Shown piece after piece: positions 12,689 through 21,111 of a DNA stretch of 36,511 nt; position 1 is the first letter of the stretch; every line of letters begins with the position of its first letter. The DNA is from Serratia silvae (GTDB lineage: Bacteria > Pseudomonadota > Gammaproteobacteria > Enterobacterales > Enterobacteriaceae). The stretch covers positions 1-36,511 of the forward strand of contig NZ_JAGQDC010000024.1 of the NCBI RefSeq assembly GCF_023282985.1, in the 5' to 3' direction. A program made the translations under genes and the position numbers. Under the pieces are notes generated by a model, which saw only the letters and a list, made by a program, of their open reading frames with translations, ran no database searches and had not been told where the DNA came from.

Positions 12689-14176
12689 TTATACACTAGC
12701 AAGGCGCTGGCGGATCTGCTCCAGCGAGTCCTGGTTATAGAGTTTGCCATCCAGGAAGCGCGTTTTCAGTTCGCCCTGCTGCTCCTGTTGCCAGTCCTGA
12801 TTATCCAGCAGTTGATATTCCCCTTCCCCATCGCGGATCACCCGTAACAAACCGCGGGCAGATTGTTTCAGGCCGCTGTCGGTCTTTGGCTGTTTGAAAA
12901 TGGGGCGCCCCACTCCGTTCACCTCTCCGTAGGTGGCCTTCATCGCGAAACCAAAGGTATCGCGGGTATTATACTGATAAGTAAAGGAACCCACGCCAAA
13001 CACTACGTTAGAGCTGGCAAAACCTTTCGCTTCCAGGCGTTGCAGGATTTCCTGAGCGCGTTCTAAAGTGATGGAGTCTCCATAAATCAGCCCAACATGG
13101 GGATCCAACACTTTGTAGCCCTTGCTGTTAACCGTGCCGCCAAAGATTTCCCACAACACTTCCACCGAGCCTTTCTCTTCGGCGCTGCGTTGCGCACTGC
13201 GATCGCTGTCGTCGCCGGTTCCACAAAGAATAGCTACCGGATCGCCACTGTCTGGGCGGAAGACCACTCGGCCATCGCGCGCCATGATTTTGCTGTGTAG
13301 CTCACGGGTAAACTCCGTCAGCACCTGCCAGTAATCCCAGGTATCCGACACGATGGAAACTAATCCATTCGGATAGAGATCTTCAATCAGGCGGCGGAAC
13401 GTTTCGATCTCCGTTGCCTGCTCTCCCATGCACATTACGCTATGTTCGGTGGCGGGGATGCTGCCAGCCACGAAGTAATCTTCTGCGGTTGGATAATACT
13501 TCTGTGCGTACAGCACCGCAGGAATGTTGTCGGTGCCCTTGAAGCTGAGCAAATGCCCAGTACCGGCCTGCGCGACATCATGCATGCCCGACATGCCGCG
13601 GAAGGAAAAGTCGTGGCATTGGAAATCCAGGTGCGCCAGGTCATCACAGGTTTTATCCGCCCACATCTGGCAGATCTTGCGGTAATGATGGGCAATGGTG
13701 GCGTTGGTGGAAGCCTTCCACAGTTCGGCCGAGATCACCGTTTCCAGGTAGTTGACCAGCCAGAAGAACTCCTCACGCGTATTGGTGATGGTCAGCACCG
13801 GTACCTTCATCTGTACCTTGCTGCCTTCATCCAGCCCTTTGATATGCAGTGGCAGATAGCCCAGCCGATGCAGGGCGCGAATATGCTCCACGCAGACCCG
13901 ATCCTGGCCAATATAGCTGTCCATCAGCTTTTTATATTCCCCTACCACCTGCTCTTCCGGTTGGGCAAAGAATTGCTGATTAAATAAATCCACCATGAAC
14001 CACTGTAAAAAGCCCTGCAAACCGAAGAACACCAGTTGGCCGTCCGGCAGCGGGGAAGCAAAGAACCGATCGCTGCGCGGCGTGAAGTTGGAGTAGATAC
14101 GCGTGGTGCCCAGCGGATACTGCTCACGGTGTGACACTTTGTAGCCATCAATCGCCAAAATAGGATTAGTTAACAT
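12689..14176 (-). CDS. nadV: Nicotinamide phosphoribosyltransferase
   Basis: It converts nicotinamide plus PRPP to NMN, a one-step salvage route to NAD that avoids deamidation. The protein has 495 residues from the ATG at 14176 (MLTNPILAIDGYKVSHREQYP, AAGGAA upstream). Key residues match the NAMPT family. Asp189 in CHDFSFRG corresponds to human Asp219, which selects nicotinamide over nicotinic acid. His245 in IPATEHS corresponds to the phosphorylated His247. VVFRPDSGDP is the phosphoribosyl-binding segment. It is the second gene of an operon with a PRPP-synthetase-like gene; an ERIC repeat lies between them. NadV is not a standard part of E. coli metabolism, which uses PncA/PncB. Confidence 0.92.
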   Translation of the reverse strand: MLTNPILAIDGYKVSHREQYPLGTTRIYSNFTPRSDRFFASPLPDGQLVFFGLQGFLQWFMVDLFNQQFFAQPEEQVVGEYKKLMDSYIGQDRVCVEHIRALHRLGYLPLHIKGLDEGSKVQMKVPVLTITNTREEFFWLVNYLETVISAELWKASTNATIAHHYRKICQMWADKTCDDLAHLDFQCHDFSFRGMSGMHDVAQAGTGHLLSFKGTDNIPAVLYAQKYYPTAEDYFVAGSIPATEHSVMCMGEQATEIETFRRLIEDLYPNGLVSIVSDTWDYWQVLTEFTRELHSKIMARDGRVVFRPDSGDPVAILCGTGDDSDRSAQRSAEEKGSVEVLWEIFGGTVNSKGYKVLDPHVGLIYGDSITLERAQEILQRLEAKGFASSNVVFGVGSFTYQYNTRDTFGFAMKATYGEVNGVGRPIFKQPKTDSGLKQSARGLLRVIRDGEGEYQLLDNQDWQQEQQGELKTRFLDGKLYNQDSLEQIRQRLASV

Positions 14177-14196
14177 AGTCGGTTCCTTAGTGAGCG

Positions 14197-14323
14197 TATA
14201 CCCGTCGCCTTTCAAGCTGCAGCGTTGTTACCTGCACTCACCCACCCCAGTCACTTACTAAAGTAAGCTCCTGGGGATGGGTGAGCTTGTCGCCTAGCTG
14301 CAGCTTGAAATTCATAGGGTATA
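14197..14323. repeat. ERIC repeat (enterobacterial repetitive intergenic consensus)
   Basis: The element is 127 bp, the canonical ERIC length. It is bounded by TATACCC and GGGTATA and has subterminal copies of TTTCAAGCTGCAGC in inverted orientation. Its centre holds the diagnostic ERIC core: AGTAAGCTCCTGGGGAT and, inverted, AGTAAGTGACTGGGGTG (core 14237-14285). It lies inside the prs-like/nadV operon and would form a long hairpin in the mRNA. The last 12 bases on the right overlap the end of the prs-like gene. Confidence 0.93.
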
Positions 14324-15172
14324 AATAGATTCAATATCAATCAGTTCAACACGTTGCTCAGCGAGTTCCGCCGCAGCATAGGAAGTGGTGGTATAGATGT
14401 TATCGATGCCTTGGTTCAGCAAAGCCGCAGTACCTTTGGAAAACACCCCGTGGGTGACGTACAGGCTGACCGAACGCGCCCCCGCCTGACGCAGCACCTG
14501 GGCCGAGCCGATAAAGGTGCCGCCGCCGTCACACAGGTCATCCACAATCAGCACGTCTTTGCCCTGCACATCACCGGCCAGCAGTTCAAAACCCGTCAGT
14601 TCGCCGCTAAACACGTCCCGGTGTTTGGTCATGATGCCGTATTGTGCGATGCCAAAGTGGGCCGCCACCGCGTGGATTTTTTTCAGTGCGCCAGCATCCG
14701 GTGCCATCAGGAACAATTGCTGCTGGGTTAATAAATTGACCAGTCTGCTGCTGTGCTGCATGCACTGCTGCTGAGTAATGATGTGCATGTTGTCGATCAC
14801 GGCGGCAGCTACTTCGCTGTGCGGATCCAGCACCGTCACACGGTCAAACGCCAAGGTGTTGAGGAATTGGCCGAACACCTTGAGCGCGAAGCTGTCGCCG
14901 GAGGTCATATGGCGATCTTGGCGGGCGTAGGGCAGATAAGGCAGCTCAAGCAGGCTTTCTTTGATCAGGAACTGGTGGCGTACCGCCTGCGTCAACTGTG
15001 CCAACAGCATGAAGTCATCCATGCTGCGCATGGCGCTGGCACGAATACGCATCTGTGATATCCCCGTCGTTTCAGGCGGTGCAAACCGGGCATACACCGC
15101 CCCATCGGGAAACTGCCCGGTGGTCACCTTCACTTCAATGTCATTCAAAAACAACTGCAACTGTGCGCTCAT
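14312..15172 (-). CDS. prs: Ribose-phosphate pyrophosphokinase paralogue of the nicotinamide salvage operon
   Basis: It is predicted to make PRPP from ribose 5-phosphate and ATP, supplying NadV. The protein has 286 residues from the ATG at 15172, shorter than housekeeping Prs (315). Conserved segments are LPYARQDR (80-87), the metal-site region LDPHSE (115-120), the flexible-loop Lys183/Arg185 (TKHRD) and a PRPP loop DDLCDGGGT (211-219; usually DDMIDTGGT). Active-site residues thus look preserved despite strong divergence. An upstream TTG start is less likely. The last three codons and the stop come from the ERIC repeat. This is not the essential housekeeping prs, which lies elsewhere in enterobacteria. 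Confidence 0.85.
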   Translation of the reverse strand: MSAQLQLFLNDIEVKVTTGQFPDGAVYARFAPPETTGISQMRIRASAMRSMDDFMLLAQLTQAVRHQFLIKESLLELPYLPYARQDRHMTSGDSFALKVFGQFLNTLAFDRVTVLDPHSEVAAAVIDNMHIITQQQCMQHSSRLVNLLTQQQLFLMAPDAGALKKIHAVAAHFGIAQYGIMTKHRDVFSGELTGFELLAGDVQGKDVLIVDDLCDGGGTFIGSAQVLRQAGARSVSLYVTHGVFSKGTAALLNQGIDNIYTTTSYAAAELAEQRVELIDIESIYTL

Positions 15173-15186
15173 ATTCCTCTCCCTCA

Positions 15187-15238
15187 CCAATTAATGTCCT
15201 TGGGACACTTATATAATTGTCCAAGAGACATTAATTGG
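15187..15238. promoter_or_regulatory. Paired NrtR-type operators over the prs-nadV promoter
   Basis: Two 13-bp palindromes, TGTCCTTGGGACA (15195-15207) and TGTCCAAGAGACA (15218-15230), lie 23 bp apart centre to centre. They are nested in a larger dyad with perfect 12-bp arms CCAATTAATGTC (15187-15198) and GACATTAATTGG (15227-15238). A minus-strand -10 candidate TATAAG (15213-15208) lies in the middle. The sites sit directly upstream of the prs-like start and next to the NrtR gene, so repression by NrtR is the natural reading. Confidence 0.75.
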
Positions 15239-15332
15239 CAAGCGAAAAATGTCTTAATCGCGGCAAATACGCTTAACCATTTGTTTCCTTACGTTTTTAA
15301 TAATTATCATTAGCCAGCGGCAATTGTTATAT

Positions 15333-15345
15333 TGTCTCAAAGACC
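15333..15345. promoter_or_regulatory. NrtR-type operator at the nrtR promoter
   Basis: GTCTCAAAGAC (15334-15344) is a palindrome of the same type as the paired sites. It ends 20 bp upstream of the nrtR ATG, just after a plus-strand -10 candidate TATATT (15328-15333; weak -35 TTATCA at 15304). It suggests autoregulation of nrtR. Confidence 0.6.
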
Positions 15346-15364
15346 TTTTTAGCCGAGCGCCCGC

Positions 15365-16084
15365 ATGACCACGCAAGCCGAGTACCTGAAAAACTACGAT
15401 CCGCGCCTCTTCCCCTCGCCGCTTGTCACCATCGACAGTGTGCTGTTTACCGTACACGGCGGGAAATTGTGCGTGCTGTTGACCAAGCGCGCTAATCACC
15501 CTTTCCTCGATCAATGGGGATTGCCCGGCGGATTTATCGATTTGCAGCGCGACGCCTCCACGCAAGCGACGGCCGAACGTAAACTGAGGGAAAAAACCGG
15601 TGTGGTGCCGCCCTATCTGGCGCAGTTGGCCAGTTTTTCTGGCCCGGAAAGGGACCCGCGCGGTTGGAGCCTGACCACGGTCTACTTTGCTCTTATCGCC
15701 CATGCCGATTGCCAGCCGCACATCGCCGACGTAAGTGACGTAGCCTGGATGCCGTTGGACAACCTGCGAACACAGCAGTTGGCTTTCGACCACGGCCAGA
15801 TCGTTGAGGCTGCGCTTCAGCGGTTACGGCAGAAAACCGCTTACTCCATGCTGCCGGTCTATTGCCTACCAGCGGAGTTCACGCTTTCCCAGTTGCAGGA
15901 AGTGATTGAGATCATCTTGTCGCATACGGTGCAGCGCAAAAGCCTGATACGGCGCTTTGAAGCTTCAGAGATGTTTGAGGAAACCGGCGAGAGAGTGGCA
16001 ACAGGCGCACGCAAGGCACGCCTGTATCGCAGGAAAGCGGGGGTAGATATGAGAAACTTTTCCAGAAACCTGATGGTGGAGTGA
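15365..16084 (+). CDS. nrtR: NrtR: Nudix-like transcriptional repressor of NAD salvage
   Basis: NrtR proteins fuse a Nudix domain, which senses ADP-ribose or related nucleotides, to a winged helix that binds DNA. The protein has 239 residues. The Nudix fold covers about 20-150 and the C-terminal winged helix about 155-235. The Nudix box (about 55-80, GGFIDLQRDAST then ERKLREKTGV) departs from GX5EX7REUXEEXGU, so hydrolase activity is probably lost, as usual in NrtR. It is divergent from prs-nadV and shares three palindromic sites with it. It converges on tauD with only 3 bp between stop codons. Confidence 0.87.
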   Translation: MTTQAEYLKNYDPRLFPSPLVTIDSVLFTVHGGKLCVLLTKRANHPFLDQWGLPGGFIDLQRDASTQATAERKLREKTGVVPPYLAQLASFSGPERDPRGWSLTTVYFALIAHADCQPHIADVSDVAWMPLDNLRTQQLAFDHGQIVEAALQRLRQKTAYSMLPVYCLPAEFTLSQLQEVIEIILSHTVQRKSLIRRFEASEMFEETGERVATGARKARLYRRKAGVDMRNFSRNLMVE

Positions 16085-16087
16085 TCC

Positions 16088-16936
16088 TCAGGCGCGATAG
16101 AACGGCTTATCCCCCAAAATGGTCGCGCGGTGCATAATGCGCCGCTGCGGCAGGTAATCCGCGTTGGCGTAATGCTGCGTCACCCGGTTATCCCAGATGG
16201 CAATATCGTTGGCCTGCCAGCGCCAGCGCACCTGAAACTCCGGCTTGGTGATATGCGCAAACAGGAAGTTCAGCAGAGCATCACTCTCCTTCGCCGCCAG
16301 ATCGACAATCCGCGTAGTAAATCCTTCATTGACGAACAGCGCCTGCTTGCCGGTCACCGGATGGGTGCGGATCACCGGATGCAGCAACGGTGGGTTTTTC
16401 TGCACGGCCAACTGCCAGCGCTGATGCTCTTCCTCACTGCCACGATGTTTATATTCGGGGAACGACTTGGTGAAGTCATGCTCCGCCTGCAACCCGGCCA
16501 ACAACTTTTTCAGCGATGAGGACAATGCCTCATACGCGGCAATCCCGCTGGCCCACAGCGTGTCGCCACCGGTCGTCGGCAGCTGCTTGGCGGCTAAAAT
16601 CGCCCCCTGCGGCGGGTTTTCGATAAAGGTGACGTCGGTATGCCAGTTGTCGTTATCCGGTGGGTTATCGTCATGGGTATCCAGCACGATGATCTCTTCC
16701 ACATCGGGCGCATGTGGATACACCGGGTGAATATGCAGATCGCCGAAGCGCCCTGCCAGCTCGCGCTGTTGTAGCGGTGTGATCGGCTGATCGCGCAGGA
16801 ACAGCACCTGATGCTTGAGCAAAGCATGGTAAAGCTGTTCAAACTGGCCGTCGCCCAGTGGCCGCGACAGATTGACGTTTTCCACCAACGCGCCGATATA
16901 AGGCCCCAACGGGGTAATTGCTAAACGTTCGTTCAT
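16088..16936 (-). CDS. tauD: Taurine dioxygenase
   Basis: TauD is an Fe(II)/2-oxoglutarate dioxygenase that releases sulfite from taurine when sulfate is scarce. The protein has 282 residues (E. coli 283). The iron ligands are at the E. coli positions: His99 and Asp101 in NWHTDVTF and His255 in RVTQHYA. Arg270 in MHRAT binds 2-oxoglutarate. The ATG overlaps the tauC stop by four bases (ATGA). It is the last gene of tauABCD. Confidence 0.97.
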   Translation of the reverse strand: MNERLAITPLGPYIGALVENVNLSRPLGDGQFEQLYHALLKHQVLFLRDQPITPLQQRELAGRFGDLHIHPVYPHAPDVEEIIVLDTHDDNPPDNDNWHTDVTFIENPPQGAILAAKQLPTTGGDTLWASGIAAYEALSSSLKKLLAGLQAEHDFTKSFPEYKHRGSEEEHQRWQLAVQKNPPLLHPVIRTHPVTGKQALFVNEGFTTRIVDLAAKESDALLNFLFAHITKPEFQVRWRWQANDIAIWDNRVTQHYANADYLPQRRIMHRATILGDKPFYRA

Positions 16937-17766
16937 TGCTGTACTCCATGCCAGGGGGTCAAGCGGCGCTGCAAAGCGCGCAGCCCCAGCTCCAGACCAA
17001 ATGCGATTATCGCAATCACGCTAATACCGGCGATCACCACGTCGGTCGCCAGAAACTCACCGGCAGACTGCACCATAAATCCCAGACCGCGCGTAGCGGC
17101 AATCAGTTCGGCAGCCACCAGCGTAGACCAGCCGACACCCAGGCCAATACGGATGCCAGTCAGAATTTCCGGTAGTGCACTGGGCAATACCACAAAACGC
17201 AGCAGTTGCCAGTGGTTGGCTCCCAAAGCCTGCGCGGCACGAATGCGCACCTGCGCTACGCTGCGTACGCCTGCCACGGTCGAAAGCGTCACCGGGGCAA
17301 AAATCGCCAGGTAGATCAGCAGGATTTTCGAGGTTTCACCGATGCCAAACCAGATCACCATCAGTGGCAAATAGGCCAGCGGCGGCACCGGGCGATAAAT
17401 TTCAATCAGGGGATCGAGCAGGCCGCGTACTGTCTCACTCAACCCCATCGCAATGCCCACCGGGACACCGATCACCACCGCAGCAAGCAGCGCTACCAGG
17501 ATTCGGCCCAGGCTGGCGGCTAAGTGTTGCCACAGCGTGGCATCCATAAAGCCTTGCGGGCTGGCAATGACCACCAACTGATGCAAGACCTGCTGCGGCG
17601 CGGGCAGAAATAATGGGCTGATCAGGTGCAGGGCGGTTACCGCCCACCAGACAGCCAATAGCACCAGCAAGGTTGCCGTGCTCAGCTTGAGGCTGCGCGG
17701 CAGCGTGAAACGAGATTGACGCACCGCTGTCGGTACTGCGGCTTTCAGAACAGAATGCAGGCTCAT
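16933..17766 (-). CDS. tauC: Taurine ABC transporter permease
   Basis: TauC is the inner-membrane permease of the TauABC importer. The protein has 277 residues with about six membrane helices and the conserved permease loop near 180-215 ([19 protein letters not shown]). The second half, with [20 protein letters not shown], is nearly identical to E. coli TauC. It overlaps tauB (ATGA) at the start and tauD at the end, so all three are translationally coupled. Confidence 0.97.
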   Translation of the reverse strand: MSLHSVLKAAVPTAVRQSRFTLPRSLKLSTATLLVLLAVWWAVTALHLISPLFLPAPQQVLHQLVVIASPQGFMDATLWQHLAASLGRILVALLAAVVIGVPVGIAMGLSETVRGLLDPLIEIYRPVPPLAYLPLMVIWFGIGETSKILLIYLAIFAPVTLSTVAGVRSVAQVRIRAAQALGANHWQLLRFVVLPSALPEILTGIRIGLGVGWSTLVAAELIAATRGLGFMVQSAGEFLATDVVIAGISVIAIIAFGLELGLRALQRRLTPWHGVQQ

Positions 17767-18530
17767 AGCAAGGCCTCGCGCTGTTGGAACACCCGGCCCA
17801 GCACGTATTCACGCTGGGCGATAAACTCAGGATCGGACTTGATGGAGCGGCAAGCTTCTCCGGCGGCGTAGCGCTGGCCAAAATTCAGCGATAAACGCTC
17901 CACCACCTGCCCAGGGCCAGGGGAAAGCAGCAAAAGCTCGCTGGCCAGGAACACCGCTTCTTCGATGTCATGGGTGATCAGCAGCACCTGCTTGCCGGTA
18001 TCGCGCCAAATGTTCAACAGCAGTTCCTGCATCTGTTCGCGAGTGAACGCGTCCAGTGCCCCGAAAGGCTCATCCAGCAGCAACAGCCGAGGGTCAGCAG
18101 CCAAGGCGCGAGCAATACCCACCCGCTGACGCATCCCACCGGACAGTTGCCAGATGAAGTGTTGTTCATAGCCGGTCAGCCCAACGCGTTGCAACATCTG
18201 CTGCGCCACCTTGCGACGTTGTGGCTTGGCTACACCGGACAACTGTAAGCCAAACTCCACGTTATCCACCACGTTGCGCCACGGCAGTAAGCCTTCATGC
18301 TGGAAGACCACGCCACGCTCGGCACTAGGGCCTTTGACAGGGACATCATCCAGCGTAATGCTGCCTGCCGTTGGCTCAATAAACCCGGCGATCAAATTCA
18401 GCAACGTGGTCTTGCCACAGCCAGAAGGCCCCAACACCACCACCAGTTGCCCGGCGGCGATCTGGAACGACACATCGCGCAGCGCCGCACGCCCCTGATA
18501 ATCGGCCGAAAGATGGTTAACGTTTAGCAT
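17763..18530 (-). CDS. tauB: Taurine ABC transporter ATP-binding protein
   Basis: TauB is the ATPase of the TauABC importer. The ATG at 18530 gives 255 residues, the E. coli length, behind a GGGAACC ribosome site; a longer upstream reading is not supported. Walker A is GPSGCGKTT (34-42), the signature is LSGGMRQR and Walker B is [12 protein letters not shown]. It lies 10 bp after tauA. Confidence 0.97.
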   Translation of the reverse strand: MLNVNHLSADYQGRAALRDVSFQIAAGQLVVVLGPSGCGKTTLLNLIAGFIEPTAGSITLDDVPVKGPSAERGVVFQHEGLLPWRNVVDNVEFGLQLSGVAKPQRRKVAQQMLQRVGLTGYEQHFIWQLSGGMRQRVGIARALAADPRLLLLDEPFGALDAFTREQMQELLLNIWRDTGKQVLLITHDIEEAVFLASELLLLSPGPGQVVERLSLNFGQRYAAGEACRSIKSDPEFIAQREYVLGRVFQQREALL

Positions 18531-18540
18531 GGCGGTTCCC

Positions 18541-19536
18541 TTACGACTGCGGCGCAGCTTGCACCTGTTTGACAAAGCGGTCGGTCACATAGGCGCTGTA
18601 ATCACTGTCCACCTGCGGGATCTTGCCTTGTTGCTTAAGGAACTCGGCGGTATCACGAATGGCTTTATCTACCGGCTGGCCCAGTTGAGTGATCTGATCG
18701 GCGACCGGCAGGTAGCGGTTACCCTTCACCAGTTCCGGCACCTGTTCTGGCGGCACTCCGCTCAGGCGAGCCAGCGTGTTGAGGTTGCTTGAGTCTTTCA
18801 GCCACTGCTCCGGCTGTGCCAGATAGGCTTTCTGCGCTTTCAGGGCGCTGGCAGCAAACGCGGTGACAACTTCCGGATGCTGCTCGGCAAAGTCTTTACG
18901 CACTACCCACACGTCCAGCGTTGGTGAGCCCCACTGGCCAACCTGCTCGGAATCGGTCAGCACCTTGCCCTGTTTGGCGAGTTCATTGACCACCGGTGCC
19001 CATACGTAAGCCCCGTCGATATCCCCACGCTGCCAGGCCGCCGCAATGGCTGGCGGTTGCAGGTTGAGGATTTGCACCTGGTCAGGTTTGATACCCCAGT
19101 GTTTCAGGGAGGCCAGCAGGCTGTAGTGAGTGGTGGAAATGAACGGTACCGCAATGCGCTTACCGATCAGATCCTGAGGAGATTTGATGTCCTTTTTCAC
19201 CACCAGCGCTTCGGAACTGCCCAGCTGCGAGGCGATCAGGAACACTTCGATAGGGAGCTTCTGGCTGGCGGCCACGGCCAGCGGGCTGGAGCCGATATTG
19301 CCTATCTGCACGTCGCCAGAGGCCAGCGCACGCAACACGCTGGAACCGCTGTCGAACTTGCGCCAATCAACAGTTGCGCCAGACTGTTTGGCAAAGCTGT
19401 TTTCCGCCTGCGCCACCTTGGCAGGTTCGGCGGAGGTCTGGTACGCCACGGTAACGTCCACTGCCTGGGCACTGGCCGCCCCGAGCGATAAAGCCAACAA
19501 GACTGCACTGCGTAATGAGAAAAGTTTGCTCGCCAT
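18541..19536 (-). CDS. tauA: Taurine ABC transporter substrate-binding protein
   Basis: TauA is the periplasmic taurine receptor. The protein has 331 residues (E. coli 320). A signal peptide [20 protein letters not shown] with predicted cleavage after AQA (residue 25) is followed by [20 protein letters not shown]. Segments such as [19 protein letters not shown] and [19 protein letters not shown] are typical. The ATG at 19536 follows GGAGCGGATC. It is the first gene of the tau operon. Confidence 0.96.
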   Translation of the reverse strand: MASKLFSLRSAVLLALSLGAASAQAVDVTVAYQTSAEPAKVAQAENSFAKQSGATVDWRKFDSGSSVLRALASGDVQIGNIGSSPLAVAASQKLPIEVFLIASQLGSSEALVVKKDIKSPQDLIGKRIAVPFISTTHYSLLASLKHWGIKPDQVQILNLQPPAIAAAWQRGDIDGAYVWAPVVNELAKQGKVLTDSEQVGQWGSPTLDVWVVRKDFAEQHPEVVTAFAASALKAQKAYLAQPEQWLKDSSNLNTLARLSGVPPEQVPELVKGNRYLPVADQITQLGQPVDKAIRDTAEFLKQQGKIPQVDSDYSAYVTDRFVKQVQAAPQS

Positions 19537-19602
19537 GATCCGCTCCGTTGATAAAATTCTGTGCTGTGATCAACAGTTTTATCTGAGCGAGACTCGGCAA
19601 TA

Positions 19603-19624
19603 AAAGAATAAAAAAATATTCTTT
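19603..19624. promoter_or_regulatory. AT-rich dyad upstream of tauA, possible Cbl/CysB site
   Basis: AAAGAATA (19603-19610) and TATTCTTT (19617-19624) are perfect 8-bp arms around six A residues, 67-88 bp upstream of the tauA start. Cbl and CysB activate tauABCD in E. coli from AT-rich sites upstream of the promoter. The assignment rests on position and base composition only. No convincing core promoter was found. Confidence 0.35.
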
Positions 19625-19673
19625 ATTACTTATTGAAATATTAACCTAACCCACAAGCAGACTGGAACGTAGC

Positions 19674-20456
19674 TCAACCTAAAATCGTGCCTCTCAAGAA
19701 AATACGTGCGTAGCCACCCAGCAAGGTACGCTCCCCTTGCAGCTCGCAAAACAGTTCTCCACCGCGTGATGATAGCTGCTTGGCATGCAATACGTGGCGG
19801 CCAAGGCGCGCCGTCCAGTAAGGCATCAGTATGCAATGGGCGGAGCCGGTTACCGGATCTTCGCTGCGATCCAGAGAGAAATAACGCGAGACAAAATCTA
19901 CTTCATCGCCCGGAGCCGTGACGATCACGCCACAGCCAAGGTGGTCGATCAGCTCGGTGATCGCAGGCTGTACCGCTCTGACCTGCGCCTCATCGGCCAA
20001 TACCGCCATCAACGACTGAGCTTGCCACACTTCCTGCGGTTGCACACCGAGCAAAGCGGCCAACCGTGGCGGTTCAGCAATTTTCTGTGGTGGACGAGAA
20101 GGGAAATCCAGGATCAGCCGTTCACCGTCGGCCACATCGCGTTTGACATACAGCTCACCGCTGGCGGAACGAAAACGGATATCGCTCAACGCCGGGTTGA
20201 CTACGTTTAACAGCACGTGTGCCGTGGCCAAAGTGGCATGTCCGCAAAGATCCACTTCCCGCGTTGGCGTAAACCAGCGGATCGCATACATATCGCCATC
20301 CTGCCAGACAAAGCTGGTTTCCGGCAGGTTAAGCTCATTAGCGATGGCCTGCATCTGCGCCGCCGCCAGCGGTTGTTGCAACAGGCAGACACCGGCCGGG
20401 TTGCCCCGCATTCCTTCGCCGATAAAGGCATCCGCATGGAAATAGTTTTCGTTCAT
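19674..20456 (-). CDS. PhzF family isomerase/epimerase-like protein
   Basis: The protein has 260 residues and the two-lobed PhzF/diaminopimelate-epimerase fold. Typical features are the N-terminal FHADAFIGEGMRGNPAGVCLL, the catalytic Glu in LNLPETSFV (family Glu45), DLCGHATLATAHVLLN near residues 70-86 and the second-lobe DPVTGSAHC. The substrate is unknown. Family members include phenazine biosynthetic PhzF and many uncharacterised proteins; no other phenazine genes are present. The ATG at 20456 follows GGGAGCG. It lies 10 bp after the LysE-type gene in the same operon. Confidence 0.9.
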   Translation of the reverse strand: MNENYFHADAFIGEGMRGNPAGVCLLQQPLAAAQMQAIANELNLPETSFVWQDGDMYAIRWFTPTREVDLCGHATLATAHVLLNVVNPALSDIRFRSASGELYVKRDVADGERLILDFPSRPPQKIAEPPRLAALLGVQPQEVWQAQSLMAVLADEAQVRAVQPAITELIDHLGCGVIVTAPGDEVDFVSRYFSLDRSEDPVTGSAHCILMPYWTARLGRHVLHAKQLSSRGGELFCELQGERTLLGGYARIFLRGTILG

Positions 20457-20466
20457 CAGCGCTCCC

Positions 20467-21069
20467 TTAATGCCAAATCAGTAATACACAGGCCGCGGTT
20501 AACAGCCCCATCGACACGTTAAAGATAATCCAGGCCTTCTTGCTGCGCAGCAAGCGACCAATCACCGTACCAAAACCTAACCAGATAATCCCGGCGACGA
20601 TATTGACCGCAAAAATACCGAAGGCGATGGCCAGAATGGAGTGGTTGTATTTATCCCCTGCCAGGCTAAAGCTCGCCACCGCGCCTAGCGCCATCAGCCA
20701 GGCCTTAGGGTTGAGGAATTGCAACAGCCAGCCTTGATACAGACGCACAGGCTTTGGCGGCGCCACGTCGGTTTCCAGCTTTTCATAGGCTGCGGTAGCC
20801 ACTTTCCACGCCAGCCACAGCAAATAAAGGCTGCCAAGGATTTTCAGGATCAGGTGCAAGGAAGGATAAATCAGGATCAATCCGCCAACGCCAAATGCCA
20901 CCAGCACCAGAATACTCTGCATACCCAGCATGATGCCGATCATCAGCCATAATGAACGCATAAAACCGAAGTTGGCACCGGAGGTGGTGAGCAACATATT
21001 GTTGGGGCCAGGGGTGATCGCGGCCACCCACAGGAAGCCTAGCATCGAGAGAAATAAACTCAGTTCCAT
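20467..21069 (-). CDS. LysE/RhtB family amino-acid exporter
   Basis: The protein has 200 residues and about six membrane helices. The N-terminal motif AAITPGPNNMLLTTSGANFG is diagnostic of LysE/RhtB exporters, which export amino acids or derivatives. The ATG at 21069 is chosen; a GTG six codons earlier is possible. It is the first gene of an operon with the PhzF gene. The pair may make and export, or detoxify, the same small compound, but this is inference. A possible promoter (TTCGAA, 16 bp, CATACT) lies upstream on the minus strand. Confidence 0.92.
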   Translation of the reverse strand: MELSLFLSMLGFLWVAAITPGPNNMLLTTSGANFGFMRSLWLMIGIMLGMQSILVLVAFGVGGLILIYPSLHLILKILGSLYLLWLAWKVATAAYEKLETDVAPPKPVRLYQGWLLQFLNPKAWLMALGAVASFSLAGDKYNHSILAIAFGIFAVNIVAGIIWLGFGTVIGRLLRSKKAWIIFNVSMGLLTAACVLLIWH

Positions 21070-21111
21070 GAAGCGGGTGCTCCTCACCCAAATGACTTTT
21101 TTGCAGTATGA

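Noticed and set aside
15254-15793. Minus-strand open frame across the nrtR start and operator region
   Set aside because: It is antisense to nrtR, has no recognisable domain, and runs through the operator region.
19674-20456. Phenazine biosynthesis locus
   Set aside because: Only a PhzF-like isomerase is present; phzA/B/D/E/G are missing and PhzF homologues are common outside phenazine pathways.
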